A stretch of DNA of 64,000 bases from Dactylorhiza incarnata (GCA_033032865.1 JAWHQI010000201.1:1303501-1367500), one strand, 5' to 3'; counted from the stretch's first letter, positions 11,677 to 22,548 are shown. Numbers and translations are program-made. The notes: generated from the sequence alone by a model not told the origin.

Positions 11677-14600
11677 AACGGTCACTTCGACAACGATTTC
11701 GTAAAGATGTCTACGACATTATCCTTGCTCTGCACATGATCAACCATAAGAGATCCCTCCAACACCTTCTTCCGAATGAAATGATGCTAAAGCTCTATGT
11801 GCTTGGTTCGCGCATGACAAACTGGATTGTTCACCAGTTTGAGGGAACTCTCATTGTCACCCTGAAGCAGAGTAGGACCTCACACCTCCTTATGAATGTC
11901 CTCCACAAGCCTCCTAAGCCAGATGACTATATGAGCTGCCAAAGCCGAAGCTTTGTAGTCCACTTCTGTAGTAGAGACAGACATAGAATCCTACTTCTTG
12001 CTGCACCATGATATAGCTATGGAGCCTGTCATAAATACATATCCTGAAGTTGATCTCCGATCATCTGAATCTCCTCCATAATCAGCATCCATGTATCCAT
12101 GCAAGCAAAAACCTGAGTTCTTCCCATAGAAGAGACCCAAATCTGAGGTGGACTTTACGTACTTCAGAATGCTCCTAGCCGCCATAAGATGCAGTCTTTA
12201 GGCTCTTCCATTAACCGACTCACTCGACCAACTGCATAAGAGATATCTGGCCTCATGATCGTCAATTATATCAGGCTTCCGACCAGAGCTTCAAACACCA
12301 AAGGATCAGAAAGAACCTTCCCCTCATCACGTCGAAGTGTCGTACCAACCTCCAGTGGGGTAGAGCGGCTCATCCCACCTTCCATGCCGAATCGCTTAAC
12401 ATTTCAATCTGCATAGCCCTTCTGAGAAACAAGCATACCGCCCTCTTTCCTCTCCACTATGAGTCCAAGGAAATGGTGGAGCTCACCTAAGTCCTTCATC
12501 TCAAATCTGATAGCTAATTCAGCACGAAGCCTAGCTACCTCCACTTCAGAATTTCCCGTGACGATCGTATCGTCAACATATAACATCACCAAGACCTGAA
12601 GCTCCCCCGTCTTCTTAACGAACAAGCTTGAATCAGAATCAGAAGCAAATTATCCGCAGAACTGTAGGTATTATTCTATCTTGCCATATTACTCCTGAGG
12701 CGCCTGCTTCAAGACGTTAAGAGCCTTCTTGAGCTTACACACATATCTTGGGTGTTCTCTGGAAACATAACCATGTGGTTGATCCATGAAGATATCCTTG
12801 TCAATCTCGCCATATAAAAAAGCATTCTGTTCATCGAGTTGCCAAATCTTCCATCCTTGGAAAGCTGCCAACGCGATCACCACCCGAACTGAAGTCATCT
12901 TGGCAACAGGGCTGAAGGTTTCTTCATAATCCTCCCCATACTTCTGAGAGAATCCTCGAGCTACAAGGCGAGCCTTGTACTGCTCAATGCTTCCATCAGC
13001 CTTCTTCTTCAGCTTGAAAACCCACTTGCAAGTAACAAGAGTAACACCCTCAACCTTAGGAACCAAGTCACAACTCTCATTCTTCCTGAGGGCATCCATC
13101 TCTTCATCTCCTTCCAAATCCTTTACTCCAACAGCGTTTTCAAGACAAGATTGCTCTTACTCTCATCCAGGGGACCTGTGAAGAAACATGAGACGAAGCT
13201 CACCAAGTTTCCCTCTGTATACCGATCTGGTGGATAATAGTCCTCTTGGACCTCCTCAGATCTTTACTCTGAACCACCTCTTCAGCTACCTATTCTGAAC
13301 TAGCTCTCCCTTCAGGCATACTTGGAGCATCGCTCCCCCTGCTTCCAGAACATGAAGCACCTGACCCAGAGCTAGAAATACCTGGAGCACCTAGAGAAAC
13401 AGGCCACTCCACCAGAACCTCCTTGGTAGCTTCTTCAAGTCCACCATCTGACCTGCTTCCCTGTAGCTCAATAGAAGAGATACCCTGGTATGATGTCAAC
13501 TCATCAAATAACACATCCCTTAAGACCACAGCTCTCCATGTCTCTGGATCCATGCATCTCCACACTTTCTTCTGGTCATCAAAACCGACGAAGACTAGCT
13601 TCCTTGCTTTTGCATCTAGCTTCGCTCCAAGGGCATCTAGGACATGCATATAACAGGTATATCCGAACACTCAAATGTGTTCCACCGAAGGATTTTCCTT
13701 GAACATGAACTCATGAGGGGTCATCATGTTGATAGGACTTAGAGGCATCTGATTAATGACATAAGTTGCACAAGACATTCCCTCTGCCCAAAAGGTCTTT
13801 GGGATACTCTTGGCATGAAGCCAACATTTGTAGGTCTCCATCAGATGATGGATCTTCCGCTCTGCAACTCCATTCTATTGTGAAGTATGAGCATAAGAGA
13901 GCTCTCTCTAGATTCCATGCTTCCTGTAGAAGTTAAAGAACGCATTTGACATGAACTCCCCTCCTTTGTCAGTTCTGAAATTCTTGATCTGCAGGTTAAG
14001 CCGACCTTCTACCAGCTCCTTGAACTCCAAAAACTTTTCCAAGGCTTCCGACTTCTCCTTCAGAAAATATACCCATGTATATCTAGTTAAGTCATCAATT
14101 AAGACTAGCATATATCTTCTACCTCCAAGACTGACAGTTGCAGTAGGTCCAAACAGATCACCTTGAATATACTCCAATGGTGCTTTGCATCTACTTTGTG
14201 ATTTATCGAATGGAAGTCGTTGAGCCTTTCCATATTAATAACCTGCACAAACGTGACCTTCTCCGAAAGATGACAGACTAGGAAAGCCTCTCACAAGGCC
14301 TCTTCCCGCCATAGCCTTCAACTTATCCATCCCAACATGTCCAAGTCTTTCATGCCAGATAGAAGCGCTATCATTAGCCCTCATCTTATCAACATAGGAA
14401 CATGTTGATAATACAAACAAGTCCTTCACCCGCTTTCCAACATGAGTGACATATGCCTTCACAGCTGACACATTCCGAAGAAATTTCACTTATGTTGGAC
14501 CAAACAGAACGTAATAGCCAGCATCAACCACATTAGTCACTGAGAGGAGGTTTTTGTTCATCCCCGGAACATGATAGACACTCTTCAACGTGAGTGGACC

Positions 14601-15721
14601 TATATCTCCGTTCAAAGAAACTATACCCTCCTTCTCAACTACATGTACAGTATCATTAGCAGTAATGATAGCATCATTACCTGAGTATGCTTGCAACGAG
14701 GAGAACTTCGACACATCCCCGGTGAGGTGATGACCACACCCAGAGTCCACTATCAAATCGCCTTGATAGTTGATGGAAGCCAATGCCGGAACACAAGTGC
14801 CTATCATGAAAGCACCTCCACCACCCCAACAACCTTTAACGTTAGAACCAGCCTCCTCCTTACCTGCAGTATGCCCTGGCTGAAGATTGACTTTACAGTC
14901 TCTCTTGAAGTGACCAAGCTTGTTGCACCTGTAACATCTCGGTCCATCCTTATTCTTCCCATTAGACTTAAGAGCATAACTCCTCTCCTGCTGATATGAA
15001 CTAGATGGACCATCGCTACCAGATGACTTCTTCTTATTGTCCCAACGCTTCTTCTTCCCTGAATACAGAACCTCGCTTTCTCCCCCCCGGAGGCAGATAT
15101 CCCAGCCATCTACTTTGCGAAGCTCTCTTGCGAAGCAAGCAAGTTCTACAGCTCAAGCAACGGAGGTTTATTGGCCCAACCTTGTACATAAGTGACAAAG
15201 GTCACATACTCCCTCCGCAAGCCGCGGATTATGTGCCTCTTCAACCTTGCTTCTAAAATAGGTTCATCCGGGTCCAAAGCTGATATCTCCGCGCATAAGT
15301 TCTTCATCTTCAAGAAGAAAGTTGAAAATGACAAATCCCCTTAAGTTGCTTTCGCCAACTCATTCTCCAAGAATTGTAAACGAGCTACGTTCTTCTTGTT
15401 GAACAAGCCATCCAAGGCTGTCCAAATCTCAGCAGCTGACCGACATCCAATTATGTGGTCAAACAACTCTAGAATGGTATCACGCTTAAGACTGAACTCT
15501 GCCTTAGCATTTGTTCTCTTCCAAGCCTTCACTTGCTCAGCATTCCCTTCAGCAGCTACAACAGCATGTCTCGCATCTCCTCCGATTACCTCCCATAAAT
15601 CTTCGCCACGAAGATAGCTCTCCATGCACGACTTCCACTTCTTGAAGTTAGTCTGCGTAAGGAGCACAATTCCAAGACCTATTGAATAACCTCCTTCCAT
15701 TGTTGTCACAATGGTTAACAA
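11677..15721 (-). pseudogene. Cop4 gag-pol polyprotein pseudogene (copia)
   Basis: This is a single copia gag-pol reading region broken by stops and a few frameshifts. Gag starts at 15721 with FKKWKSCMESYLRGEDLWEV. The zinc knuckle is CYRCNKLGHFKRDC (about 14900-14940). Protease carries VDSGCGHHLTGD (near 14740). Integrase has WHERLGHVGMDKLKAM, GDLFGPT, RTDKGGEF and AERKIHHL, giving the zinc region and the D, D and E positions. Reverse transcriptase shows CKWVFKLKKKADGS, WQLDEQNAFLYGE and the catalytic LYVDDT (near 12570). RNase H shows [10 protein letters not shown], and TKHIEL and DIFTKS close the frame. Stops include 15341-15343, two TAG codons near 15110-15146, and stops at 14490, 14235, 13908 and 13860, several at conserved Gln positions. 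It cannot make a full polyprotein. Confidence 0.9.
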
Positions 15722-15772
15722 CCTTTCAGAGACTGAAGCAAGATTCTGTGGTTGATTACTACTTCGAACCTA

Positions 15773-15784
15773 CCTCTCATACCA
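15773..15784 (-). other. Primer-binding site of Cop4
   Basis: On the minus strand TGGTATGAGAGG follows the LTR end ...TTCACA without a gap. It differs from the initiator tRNA-Met site TGGTATCAGAGC at the seventh and last bases, so the primer is probably tRNA-Met, with mutations or a variant tRNA. Confidence 0.7.
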
Positions 15785-16040
15785 TGTGAAAAAATTCCAG
15801 AGTATGGATCGAAGACAACATCGGAGGACTTCAATTCAAATTCACAGCAGTTAACTAGTGACAATGAAGGAAAGAGAATCTCAATTCAATACTATCTTAT
15901 TACAATGCGTTGCATACATGGTGAGACATGATTTATAAGAGCAAACATAGATGAGAACAAGCAACAAAAAAACTGGCGATCAGAAAGCTGAGATCACCCA
16001 AACTTAGCAAGACCACCGACTTCCCTGAGACCGCGCAAAC
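15785..16040 (-). repeat. Truncated 5' LTR of Cop4
   Basis: About 255 bp align with 10380-10640 of the 3' LTR with scattered substitutions, then similarity ends around 16038-16040. The missing part (nearly 1 kb, including U3) was lost by a deletion that joined this LTR to the DNA at 16041. Confidence 0.8.
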
Positions 16041-16288
16041 GATCTTCTCTAAACTCTTCAAACTTCAGGGCCTTGATCATGTACCACATCATTCTCTCCA
16101 TCTGTGACATCTGTCACGTCACGTTCTCCCTGAACTCTTCAAACGACTCCTGATGCTCCCGACACATCTCACGGAGGGAGACTCCTCGTCGAAGGGGTGT
16201 CGAGAAGAGGATGATGGTGCATCTCTGGGTCGAGGAACCCGAATAGAAGAAGTAGGATAAAAAGTAGGAATATTATCATTTAGATAAT
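16041..16288 (-). pseudogene. C-terminal remnant of the extra ORF of the Cop3-like element, left of Gyp1
   Basis: This flank of Gyp1 continues, across the Gyp1 insertion, the minus-strand ORF at 55704-56433. On the minus strand it gives a short end at the ATAAT junction and then a charged stretch with words such as HQESFEEFREN and MERMMWYMIKALKFEEF, which look helical. Stops interrupt it. It is part of a protein family often annotated as putative plant transposon protein. Its function is not known. Assignment to Cop3 is inferred from position and from shared motifs upstream. Confidence 0.5.
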
Positions 16289-16445
16289 TGATGATTCCGA
16301 TTTATATAGGGTTTTTTGGACTCATCTGGGCTACTATTCACTCACTTGCACTTCACTTTTAGTTCATTATTATTTATATTGCATTGGTTCACTCTTCTCA
16401 CACGAAGTGCACATTTCGTCCCATTTTGGTGTGCTTTTGCGCATT
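16289..16445 (+). repeat. 5' LTR fragment of Gyp1
   Basis: About 155 bp match the start of the 3' LTR at 54523 (shared GATTTATATAGGG, TCACTCACTTGCACTTC and TAGTTCATTATTATTTATAT). Similarity ends near 16445, after which internal element DNA follows, so the rest of this LTR is deleted. Confidence 0.8.
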
Positions 16446-16908
16446 ACTCTTCTCACACGAAGTGCACGTTTCCTAAGATTTATGAGCGATTCGTGCGCAT
16501 GGAGGATGCCATGGCCATGCAATATGAATTATCATCTCGGATTGGTGCTCATTTGGGAGTGGAGCCTCCTGCTATTTCTGCTCGGGCCTTTACTCAGCGG
16601 TTGCACACTCCCCCTTCTTCACAGTATCCACCACAGTCTCCTCACCATCCACCTCAGTGACTACTCAGCTCTGTCTCTTCCAGGGTTTCTTTTTGCTACT
16701 TATAAATTGTTTGTGGCTTTTGTTTATTTTATTTGCTAACTGTTATTTTTGATGCTGCGCTTGACATTATTATGCTGGGGCATTGTACCCAGGGTGTGTT
16801 TGTGGATAGCAATCTTGTGCTTTTATCCATTCTATATTGTTGTTCTGTGTTGTGTTAGTTACCTTGTTTTAGTAACTGTGCAGTAGAGTGTAAGTTTGGT
16901 GATGTAAT
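16446..16908 (+). pseudogene. Gyp1 internal segment with C-terminal remnant of an unknown element protein
   Basis: An open stretch 16478-16660 encodes a piece with YERFVRMEDAMAMQYELSSR, then a Pro/Ser/His-rich end PPSSQYPPQSPHHPPQ and a stop. It has no start of its own in a credible place and looks like the C-terminal end of an element protein (env-like or other 3' ORF) fused by deletion to LTR DNA. The rest to 16908 is AT-rich tail sequence interrupted by Gyp2. A 22-bp word starting ACTCTTCTCACACGAAG occurs at 16391 and again at 16446, at the deletion joint. Confidence 0.45.
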
Positions 16909-18456
16909 TGATAGTGCATTATTTATAGTTATTTTTATATAGTATTTTAGTAGTAATTAATTAGTTTTTATATAATTTTAATTTAATATATATCTAATTT
17001 GCTTTGTTTTATATTTTCAGGGACTTTGGGGCTGCTAATAGCAATTTCAAGCACATAGCCGTGTTCAGGGGAAATTCTGGAGCATTTCTGCAAAAACCCT
17101 CAATACACGCCCCAGGTCACGGGCGTGACCTAGGGGCGTGACCATGGCCACGACCGTGTATCGCTTTCAGCTCACAGAACTCGCTGCCACGTCGGATTAA
17201 AGTTACACGCCCCAGGTCACGGGCGTGACTGGGGGCGTGACCTTCAAGTCACGGGCGTGACTCGCCCAACAAGCATTCAATTCAAGCAGTTTCTGCCGCC
17301 GAGTCGTTCCAGCTTACACGCCCTTGGTCACGGGCGTGACCGAGGCCGTGCCCTCTCCCTCAACTGCCAAATTAACTCCAGATCGCGCCGTTTCCCGCCG
17401 TTTCCTGACTCGGTCAAGACACGCCCTAGGTCACGGGCGTGACCTAGGCCGTGACCCGTCGAGATGATCAATTTTGGCGGTTTTTCTTCCCCAACGTTCC
17501 CGGGCTTTCAAGACGCAATTACGCAGCTTACACGCCCTTGGTCACGGGCGTGACTCAGCAATTTTCTGCCTATAAAAGCCAGCTGCTGCCAAAGTGATGG
17601 GCATCCAGGCCATGCTTAGTTTGGATCGTTTCTAGTATAGTTTTTCTGCATTTTTCTTAGTGTAACTTTATTTTATGTCTTGTCTTTTTTAATTCCTAGC
17701 TTAGATCTACTTTACATGCAATTGTACTTTTCTTTACTTAGAAATAAAAATAACTTTCTTCTCAATTATGTTTTGTTAATTTTCATAGTATTTGGTCGGA
17801 TGAATTCTTAAGCTTTTATCTTTTCAAAATCTCTTATTCATAGTTTAGTTTGGAAAACTAAGATTTACCGTTGATTTGCAATTTTTGGTTTCATATTTCT
17901 AGGGTATGATAATCAAGTTTGATCCGTATTTTAGTGTATCGAGAGATCCGTAAATACGGGTAGATCGCTCATCGGTAAAAAGAGTTGTATGCATTCCTCG
18001 AGAGAGGGTGACGCAAATCTTCCGGATTGGAGTCAAATCCAATAGTGGGGCTCACCGCATAAAGCAAGCTTAGGGGTTTCGACTGGCCGAGGGGTCTTAA
18101 TCGATCAACCTAAGGTTAGGTGGTAGTTCTCTCGAGAGAGGTTCTATCATATTTTGGGAACCTCCACGGTCAAGTTTGTCTAAATCGATTTCTTTTGAAT
18201 TCTAGATTTACAAAACATTTCACTTAAGAATGATTCCCGATCAAATGTTTCTTTTCTTCTAATTATTTTCAAAACTCTATTTTACTGCCGATAAAATAAT
18301 AATAATTTGCGTGAGTAGAAGTAATCAACAGACCCGTGGAATACGACACTTGATATTTATTTGTTTTGAATATCCTATGCTATGAATGATAGGTGCTCTT
18401 GCCTATAGTTCGCAGAATTTGGAGAATATTATTTACATCTTAAATCTTAGCTATCA
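16909..18456 (+). repeat. 5' LTR of Gyp2
   Basis: This 1548-bp repeat carries a TATA box (CCTATAAAAG, about 17570-17580). Upstream are five regularly spaced units of ACACGCCC-n-GGTCACGGGCGTGAC starting at 17105, 17205, 17316, 17419 and 17530. Extra GGGCGTGAC half-sites lie between them. The small ORF 17257-17442 falls in this array and recurs identically in the other LTR; it is not treated as a gene. Confidence 0.95.
17105..17560. promoter_or_regulatory. Five-unit palindromic motif array in the Gyp2 U3 region
   Basis: Each unit pairs ACACGCCC with GGTCACGGGCGTGAC, so the core reads GTCACGNGCGTGAC-like on both strands. Spacing is 100, 111, 103 and 111 bp. The array ends about 30 bp before the TATA box. 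It could bind a host factor of the CACGTG or ABRE-like class, or an element-encoded protein. The binding partner is unknown. Confidence 0.7.
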
Positions 18457-18462
18457 AGTTTT

Positions 18463-18480
18463 TGGCGCCGTTGCCGGGGA
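18463..18480 (+). other. Primer-binding site of Gyp2 (tRNA-Asp)
   Basis: TGGCGCCGTTGCCGGGGA is the perfect complement of the 3' end of plant tRNA-Asp (CCCCGGCAACGGCGCCA). It lies six bases after the LTR. This primer choice is typical of Athila-lineage gypsy elements. Confidence 0.95.
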
Positions 18481-18624
18481 GTACTTTTTTGTTGATATTT
18501 TGAAAGCGTGAATTTTATTAATTTTATCATTCTCTTTCTCCACCCCCATTTCTCTTTTTGCTTTTTCTTTTAAAATTCACTTCTATTAGGTAACGGTTGT
18601 TTAATTTTCTTTTTAAAAAAAAAA

Positions 18625-19605
18625 ATGATGTTATCGCAGTTGGCCGCAAAAGTTGCCGAGCTTCAAAATAAAGTTGATCTTTTGGAAGCCGCGCGAATGC
18701 GCCAAATTATTTGTCATTTTTGTGGGCATCATCATTCTAGTGAGGAATGCTATTTTTCATTTCAAAAATTTTCTCATGAACATCAAATTAATTTTTCTAC
18801 TGAAAATTATAATTTTTATAATGAAAATAATAATTTTTATGATGAAAATAATTTTTCTTTAAATAATGATTTGAATGAATTTCTTTCTTACTCTGATGTT
18901 GATTATTCATGGTGGCAAGGTCACCCGGATAGTTTTTAGTGCGAAAATGGAAATTCCTTCAATTATGATTTGCATTCCTCGCCTTTTCCACAAATTTGTT
19001 CTTCTTCTGATCTTGAAATTTTTCCGAATGTTATTTCTCCCACTTTAAATGTTTATTCTCAAGATCAAGAAGAACAATTGTACCAAGAATTTCGCAAAGT
19101 CATGGAGACACCGGACGAATTAGAAAATGAAAATTTTTCTTCTTCTCCTTCGCCCGCCCTTTCTTCTCATTCTCATGAAATTATAATTCATGAAGAAATT
19201 GTGTCTCATGAATTTTCTCCCCTTTGCATTGATTTTTCTGATAATTCTTTTATTTTTGAAAATAAACAACCGACGCTTAATCATGTATTTTCGCAAGAAA
19301 CTCCTCCTTGTGAAAAATTTTCTGACTCGCTAAATCCTGATTCTTTTTATACTAACGATTTTCATGTAGAGGATGAGCCGTTGCAACCAAACGTCTTCAC
19401 CGATTCATTTGCCGCTCATCTCCAACAATCCAAATTACCTAAGGTATGTATAGGTAATTTGGATTCGCAATTTCACGCTAACGGACAACGGAAGAGTCAA
19501 GAGTATAGCGGAGGAGTCGCCGGGCAACGGATTTCGGCATGCTCACCTGAGCGTGAATTAAGGGAGTTGCCTGTGCATTTTCAATTTTATTTTCCTTTTT
19601 CCTAA
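18625..19605 (+). CDS. Gyp2 gag-like protein with zinc-knuckle-like motif and one in-frame TAG
   Basis: The first ATG after the primer site opens a short coiled-coil (LAAKVAELQNKVDLLEAA). A CHFCGHHHSSEEC motif (CX2CX3HX4C, one residue shorter than a canonical CCHC knuckle) follows, then an Asn/Tyr/Phe-rich stretch (about codons 50-95). WWQGHPDSF comes just before a TAG at 18937-18939. The same frame stays open for another 222 codons to 19605, acidic and Ser-rich. The order knuckle then HP-F-W matches the C-terminal half of Athila Gag, where a Trp stands at the position of the TAG, so a TGG-to-TAG change is likely. The TAG context is not the CARYYA readthrough signal. The upstream capsid part is missing. 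It could act as an RNA-packaging remnant; function is inferred. Confidence 0.65.
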
Positions 19606-20988
19606 TAATAACCGTCTAGCTTAAAGACGGGAAAAAGAAAGCGCTCTTGGGAGGCACCCCTTGCTTATCTTTATTTTTCTTGCCCTTTACTTTTTCCGCA
19701 TTTTATTTTCTTTTCCCTCCTACTTGGCTTATAAACATTGGGGACAATGTTTATTTTTAAGTATGGGGGTGTATTCTCCTATATTCAGTTTTTATTAAAA
19801 ATCCAAAAAAAAATTAGAAAATCTTTTTCAAAACTCACAAAAAAAATTGATTTTTTTTATTCTTTATTTTCAATTTTGTTATAAAAATTTACAAAATTCA
19901 AAAAATGTTTTCATTTAAACAACTATTTTAATTTCCAAAAAAATAAATTTTGTAATATTAAATTTCTCCAAACTTCATTTATGCAAAATTGATTTTAATT
20001 ATGAGTTTTTTTTATAGGCTTTTTAAAGAGTTTTCTTTTTATGTAGTTTTAATCTTATATTTCTCTTCAAAATATGTTAGATTTAAATTTTAGATGAATT
20101 TGATTTAATGAGTTTTTCATTATCTTGATTTGCTTAGAATATTTCTTAGTTTTACTTTCTCTCTTTAAAATATCATAATTCAATTTTGTAGTAATTGTGT
20201 TAAATATCTCTAGATTTTATTTATATTAACTTGAACTCATAGTTTCTTGTAGATTGCTCAAATTATTTTCTATGCTCTTAAAATGTTTCTTTGGAATTTG
20301 TTTAGCCTTTAAACCCTAGCCCTTCCCCTACCTTTTTGTTAAACCCATTGTTTGGCATAAAAAAATTTTGAAAAGATCATATGTCATGGGATGAGAGGAT
20401 AAAATTCATCATTCCTAAACATATGCACCCAAATCAGTGAAAGATTATATGGCATGGAGTTGAGAGGATAAAATTCATCACTCCTAAACATATACATTTG
20501 GGATATAAAAAGAAGAAGAAATTAAAAAAAAAGATGGAAATGAGAGGATAAAATTCATCATTTCCCATATACAAAGTAACTTCTTCAATGCCAATTTTAC
20601 CCCATTTAGCCAAGTTCACTTTTTTATCCAAGATATTATTGAGAGAGCATAGTTAATATTTTGTAGTTTTCTAAAAGTTTCTCATGATTGTAAAGTTCTT
20701 ATAATTTTAATCTTGGAATATTTTGCTTAATTCAATGCAATTTTGTTTATGAAGATTTAGTTAGAGAATTTCAAAACTAAAATTTATTCTACTCATTTCA
20801 ATTTATGAATTATTAATTATTTCTTATAAATCTGAATTTTAATTTCTTAACTTATTTTGACATGAGTTTTATGAGATTTGAAGTGCATAATTTGAAGTAA
20901 ATCTTTTTGGAAATGTCCTATAAATTCTTCTCATACTTATAAATTAGTTTTTGCTCTGGAATAGCAAAAGCTTAAGTATGGGGGTATT
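19606..20988 (+). other. Gyp2 non-coding tail with two polypurine tracts and a triple direct repeat
   Basis: The tail opens with GCGCTCTTGGGAGGCACCCC near 19642, a block also seen after integrase in Gyp3. AAGTATGGGGGTGT at 19759-19772 is an upstream polypurine-like tract. AAGTATGGGGGTAT at 20974-20988 is the true tract touching the 3' LTR. GAGAGGATAAAATTCATCA occurs three times, at 20393, 20462 and 20542. The rest is very AT-rich, with no credible gene. Confidence 0.75.
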
Positions 20989-22548
20989 TGATAGTGCATT
21001 ATTTATAGTTATTTTTATATAGTATTTTAGTAGTAATTAATTAGTTTTTATATAATTTTAATTTAATATATATCTAATTTGCTTTGTTTTATATTTTCAG
21101 GGACTTTGGGGCTGCTAATAGCAATTTCAAGCACATAGCCGTGTTCAGGGGAAATTCTGGAGCATTTCTGCAAAAACCCTCAATACACGCCCCAGGTCAC
21201 GGGCGTGACCTAGGGGCGTGACCATGGCCACGACCGTGTATCGCTTTCAGCTCACAGAACTCGCTGCCACGTCGGATTAAAGTTACACGCCCCAGGTCAC
21301 GGGCGTGACTGGGGGCGTGACCTTCAAGTCACGGGCGTGACTCGCCCAACAAGCATTCAATTCAAGCAGTTTCTGCCGCCGAGTCGTTCCAGCTTACACG
21401 CCCTTGGTCACGGGCGTGACCGAGGCCGTGCCCTCTCCCTCAACTGCCAAATTAACTCCAGATCGCGCCGTTTCCCGCCGTTTCCTGACTCGGTCAAGAC
21501 ACGCCCTAGGTCACGGGCGTGACCTAGGCCGTGACCCGTCGAGATGATCAATTTTGGCGGTTTTTCTTCCCCAACGTTCCCGGGCTTTCAAGACGCAATT
21601 ACGCAGCTTACACGCCCTTGGTCACGGGCGTGACCAAGGGCGTGACTCAGTAATTTTCTGCCTATAAAAGCCAGCTGCTGCCAAAGTGATGGGCATCCAG
21701 GCCATGCTTAGTTTGGATCGTTTCTAGTATAGTTTTTCTGCATTTTTCTTAGTGTAACTTTATTTTATGTCTTGTCTTTTTTAATTCCTAGCTTAGATCT
21801 ACTTTACATGCAATTGTACTTTTCTTTACTTAGAAATAAAAATAACTTTCTTCTCAATTATGTTTTGTTAATTTTCATAGTATTTGGTCGGATGAATTCT
21901 TAAGCTTTTATCTTTTCAAAATCTCTTATTCATAGTTTAGTTTGGAAAACTAAGATTTACCGTTGATTTGCAATTTTTGGTTTCATATTTCTAGGGTATG
22001 ATAATCAAGTTTGATCCGTATTTTAGTGTATCGAGAGATCCGTAAATACGGGTAGATCGCTCATCGGTAAAAAGAGTTGTATGCATTCCTCGAGAGAGGG
22101 TGACGCAAATCTTCCGGATTGGAGTCAAATCCAATAGTGGGGCTCACCGCATAAAGCAAGCTTAGGGGTTTCGACTGGCCGAGGGGTCTTAATCGATCAA
22201 CCTAAGGTTAGGTGGTAGTTCTCTCTCGAGAGGTTCTATCATATTTTGGGAACCTCCACGGTCAAGTTTGTCTAAATCGATTTCTTTTGAATTCTAGATT
22301 TACAAAACATTTCACTTAAGAATGATTCCCGATCAAATGTTTCTTTTCTTCTAATTATTTTCAAAACTCTATTTTACTGCCGATAAAATAATAATAATTT
22401 GCGTGAGTAGAAGTAATCAACAGACCCGTGGAATACGACACTTGATATTTATTTGTTTTGAATATCCTATGCTATGAATGATAGGTGCTCTTGCCTATAG
22501 TTCGCAGAATTTGGAGAATATTATTTACATCTTAAATTTTAGCTATCA
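20989..22548 (+). repeat. 3' LTR of Gyp2
   Basis: This 1560-bp repeat is nearly identical to the 5' LTR. It has one extra 12-bp piece (CAAGGGCGTGAC, near 21635), which adds one more half-site to the last unit of the motif array. The TATA box is at about 21661-21670. Confidence 0.95.

Larger units (their letters stand above)
10379..16040 (-). mobile_element. Cop4: near-complete minus-strand copia element with truncated 5' LTR
   Basis: Read on the minus strand the order is partial 5' LTR, primer site, gag, protease, integrase, reverse transcriptase, RNase H, polypurine tract and 3' LTR. The 3' LTR is complete (10379-11621). Only the last roughly 255 bp of the 5' LTR remain (15785-16040), and homology with the other LTR stops abruptly. 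No target duplication can be scored because one end is lost. It appears to sit inside Cop3, whose gag ends at the left edge. Confidence 0.85.
16909..22548 (+). mobile_element. Gyp2: young non-autonomous gypsy element (5.6 kb)
   Basis: Two nearly identical LTRs (16909-18456 and 20989-22548) with TGATAG...CTATCA ends enclose a 2.5-kb internal region. GTAAT is duplicated at 16904-16908 and 22549-22553. The internal part has a tRNA-Asp primer site, one small gag-like ORF and a polypurine tract, but no protease, reverse transcriptase or integrase. By eye the LTRs differ by one 12-bp insertion, a shifted CTCTCGAGAG palindrome and about two substitutions, so insertion was very recent. It would need enzymes from an Athila-type relative such as an intact Gyp3. 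Confidence 0.95.

Noticed and set aside
17105..17560. Regular palindromic repeats looking like a CRISPR array
   Set aside because: Only five units, inside both LTRs of a plant gypsy element, with long identical 'spacers' in the second LTR. It is a U3 promoter array.
18463..18480. A tRNA gene fragment
   Set aside because: The match to tRNA-Asp is the complement of its 3' end only and sits at the LTR edge, as a primer-binding site does.
17257..21522. Identical 61-codon ORFs at 17257-17442 and 21337-21522
   Set aside because: They are the same LTR sequence in two copies, start inside the motif array and have no domain. Identity comes from LTR youth, not protein conservation.
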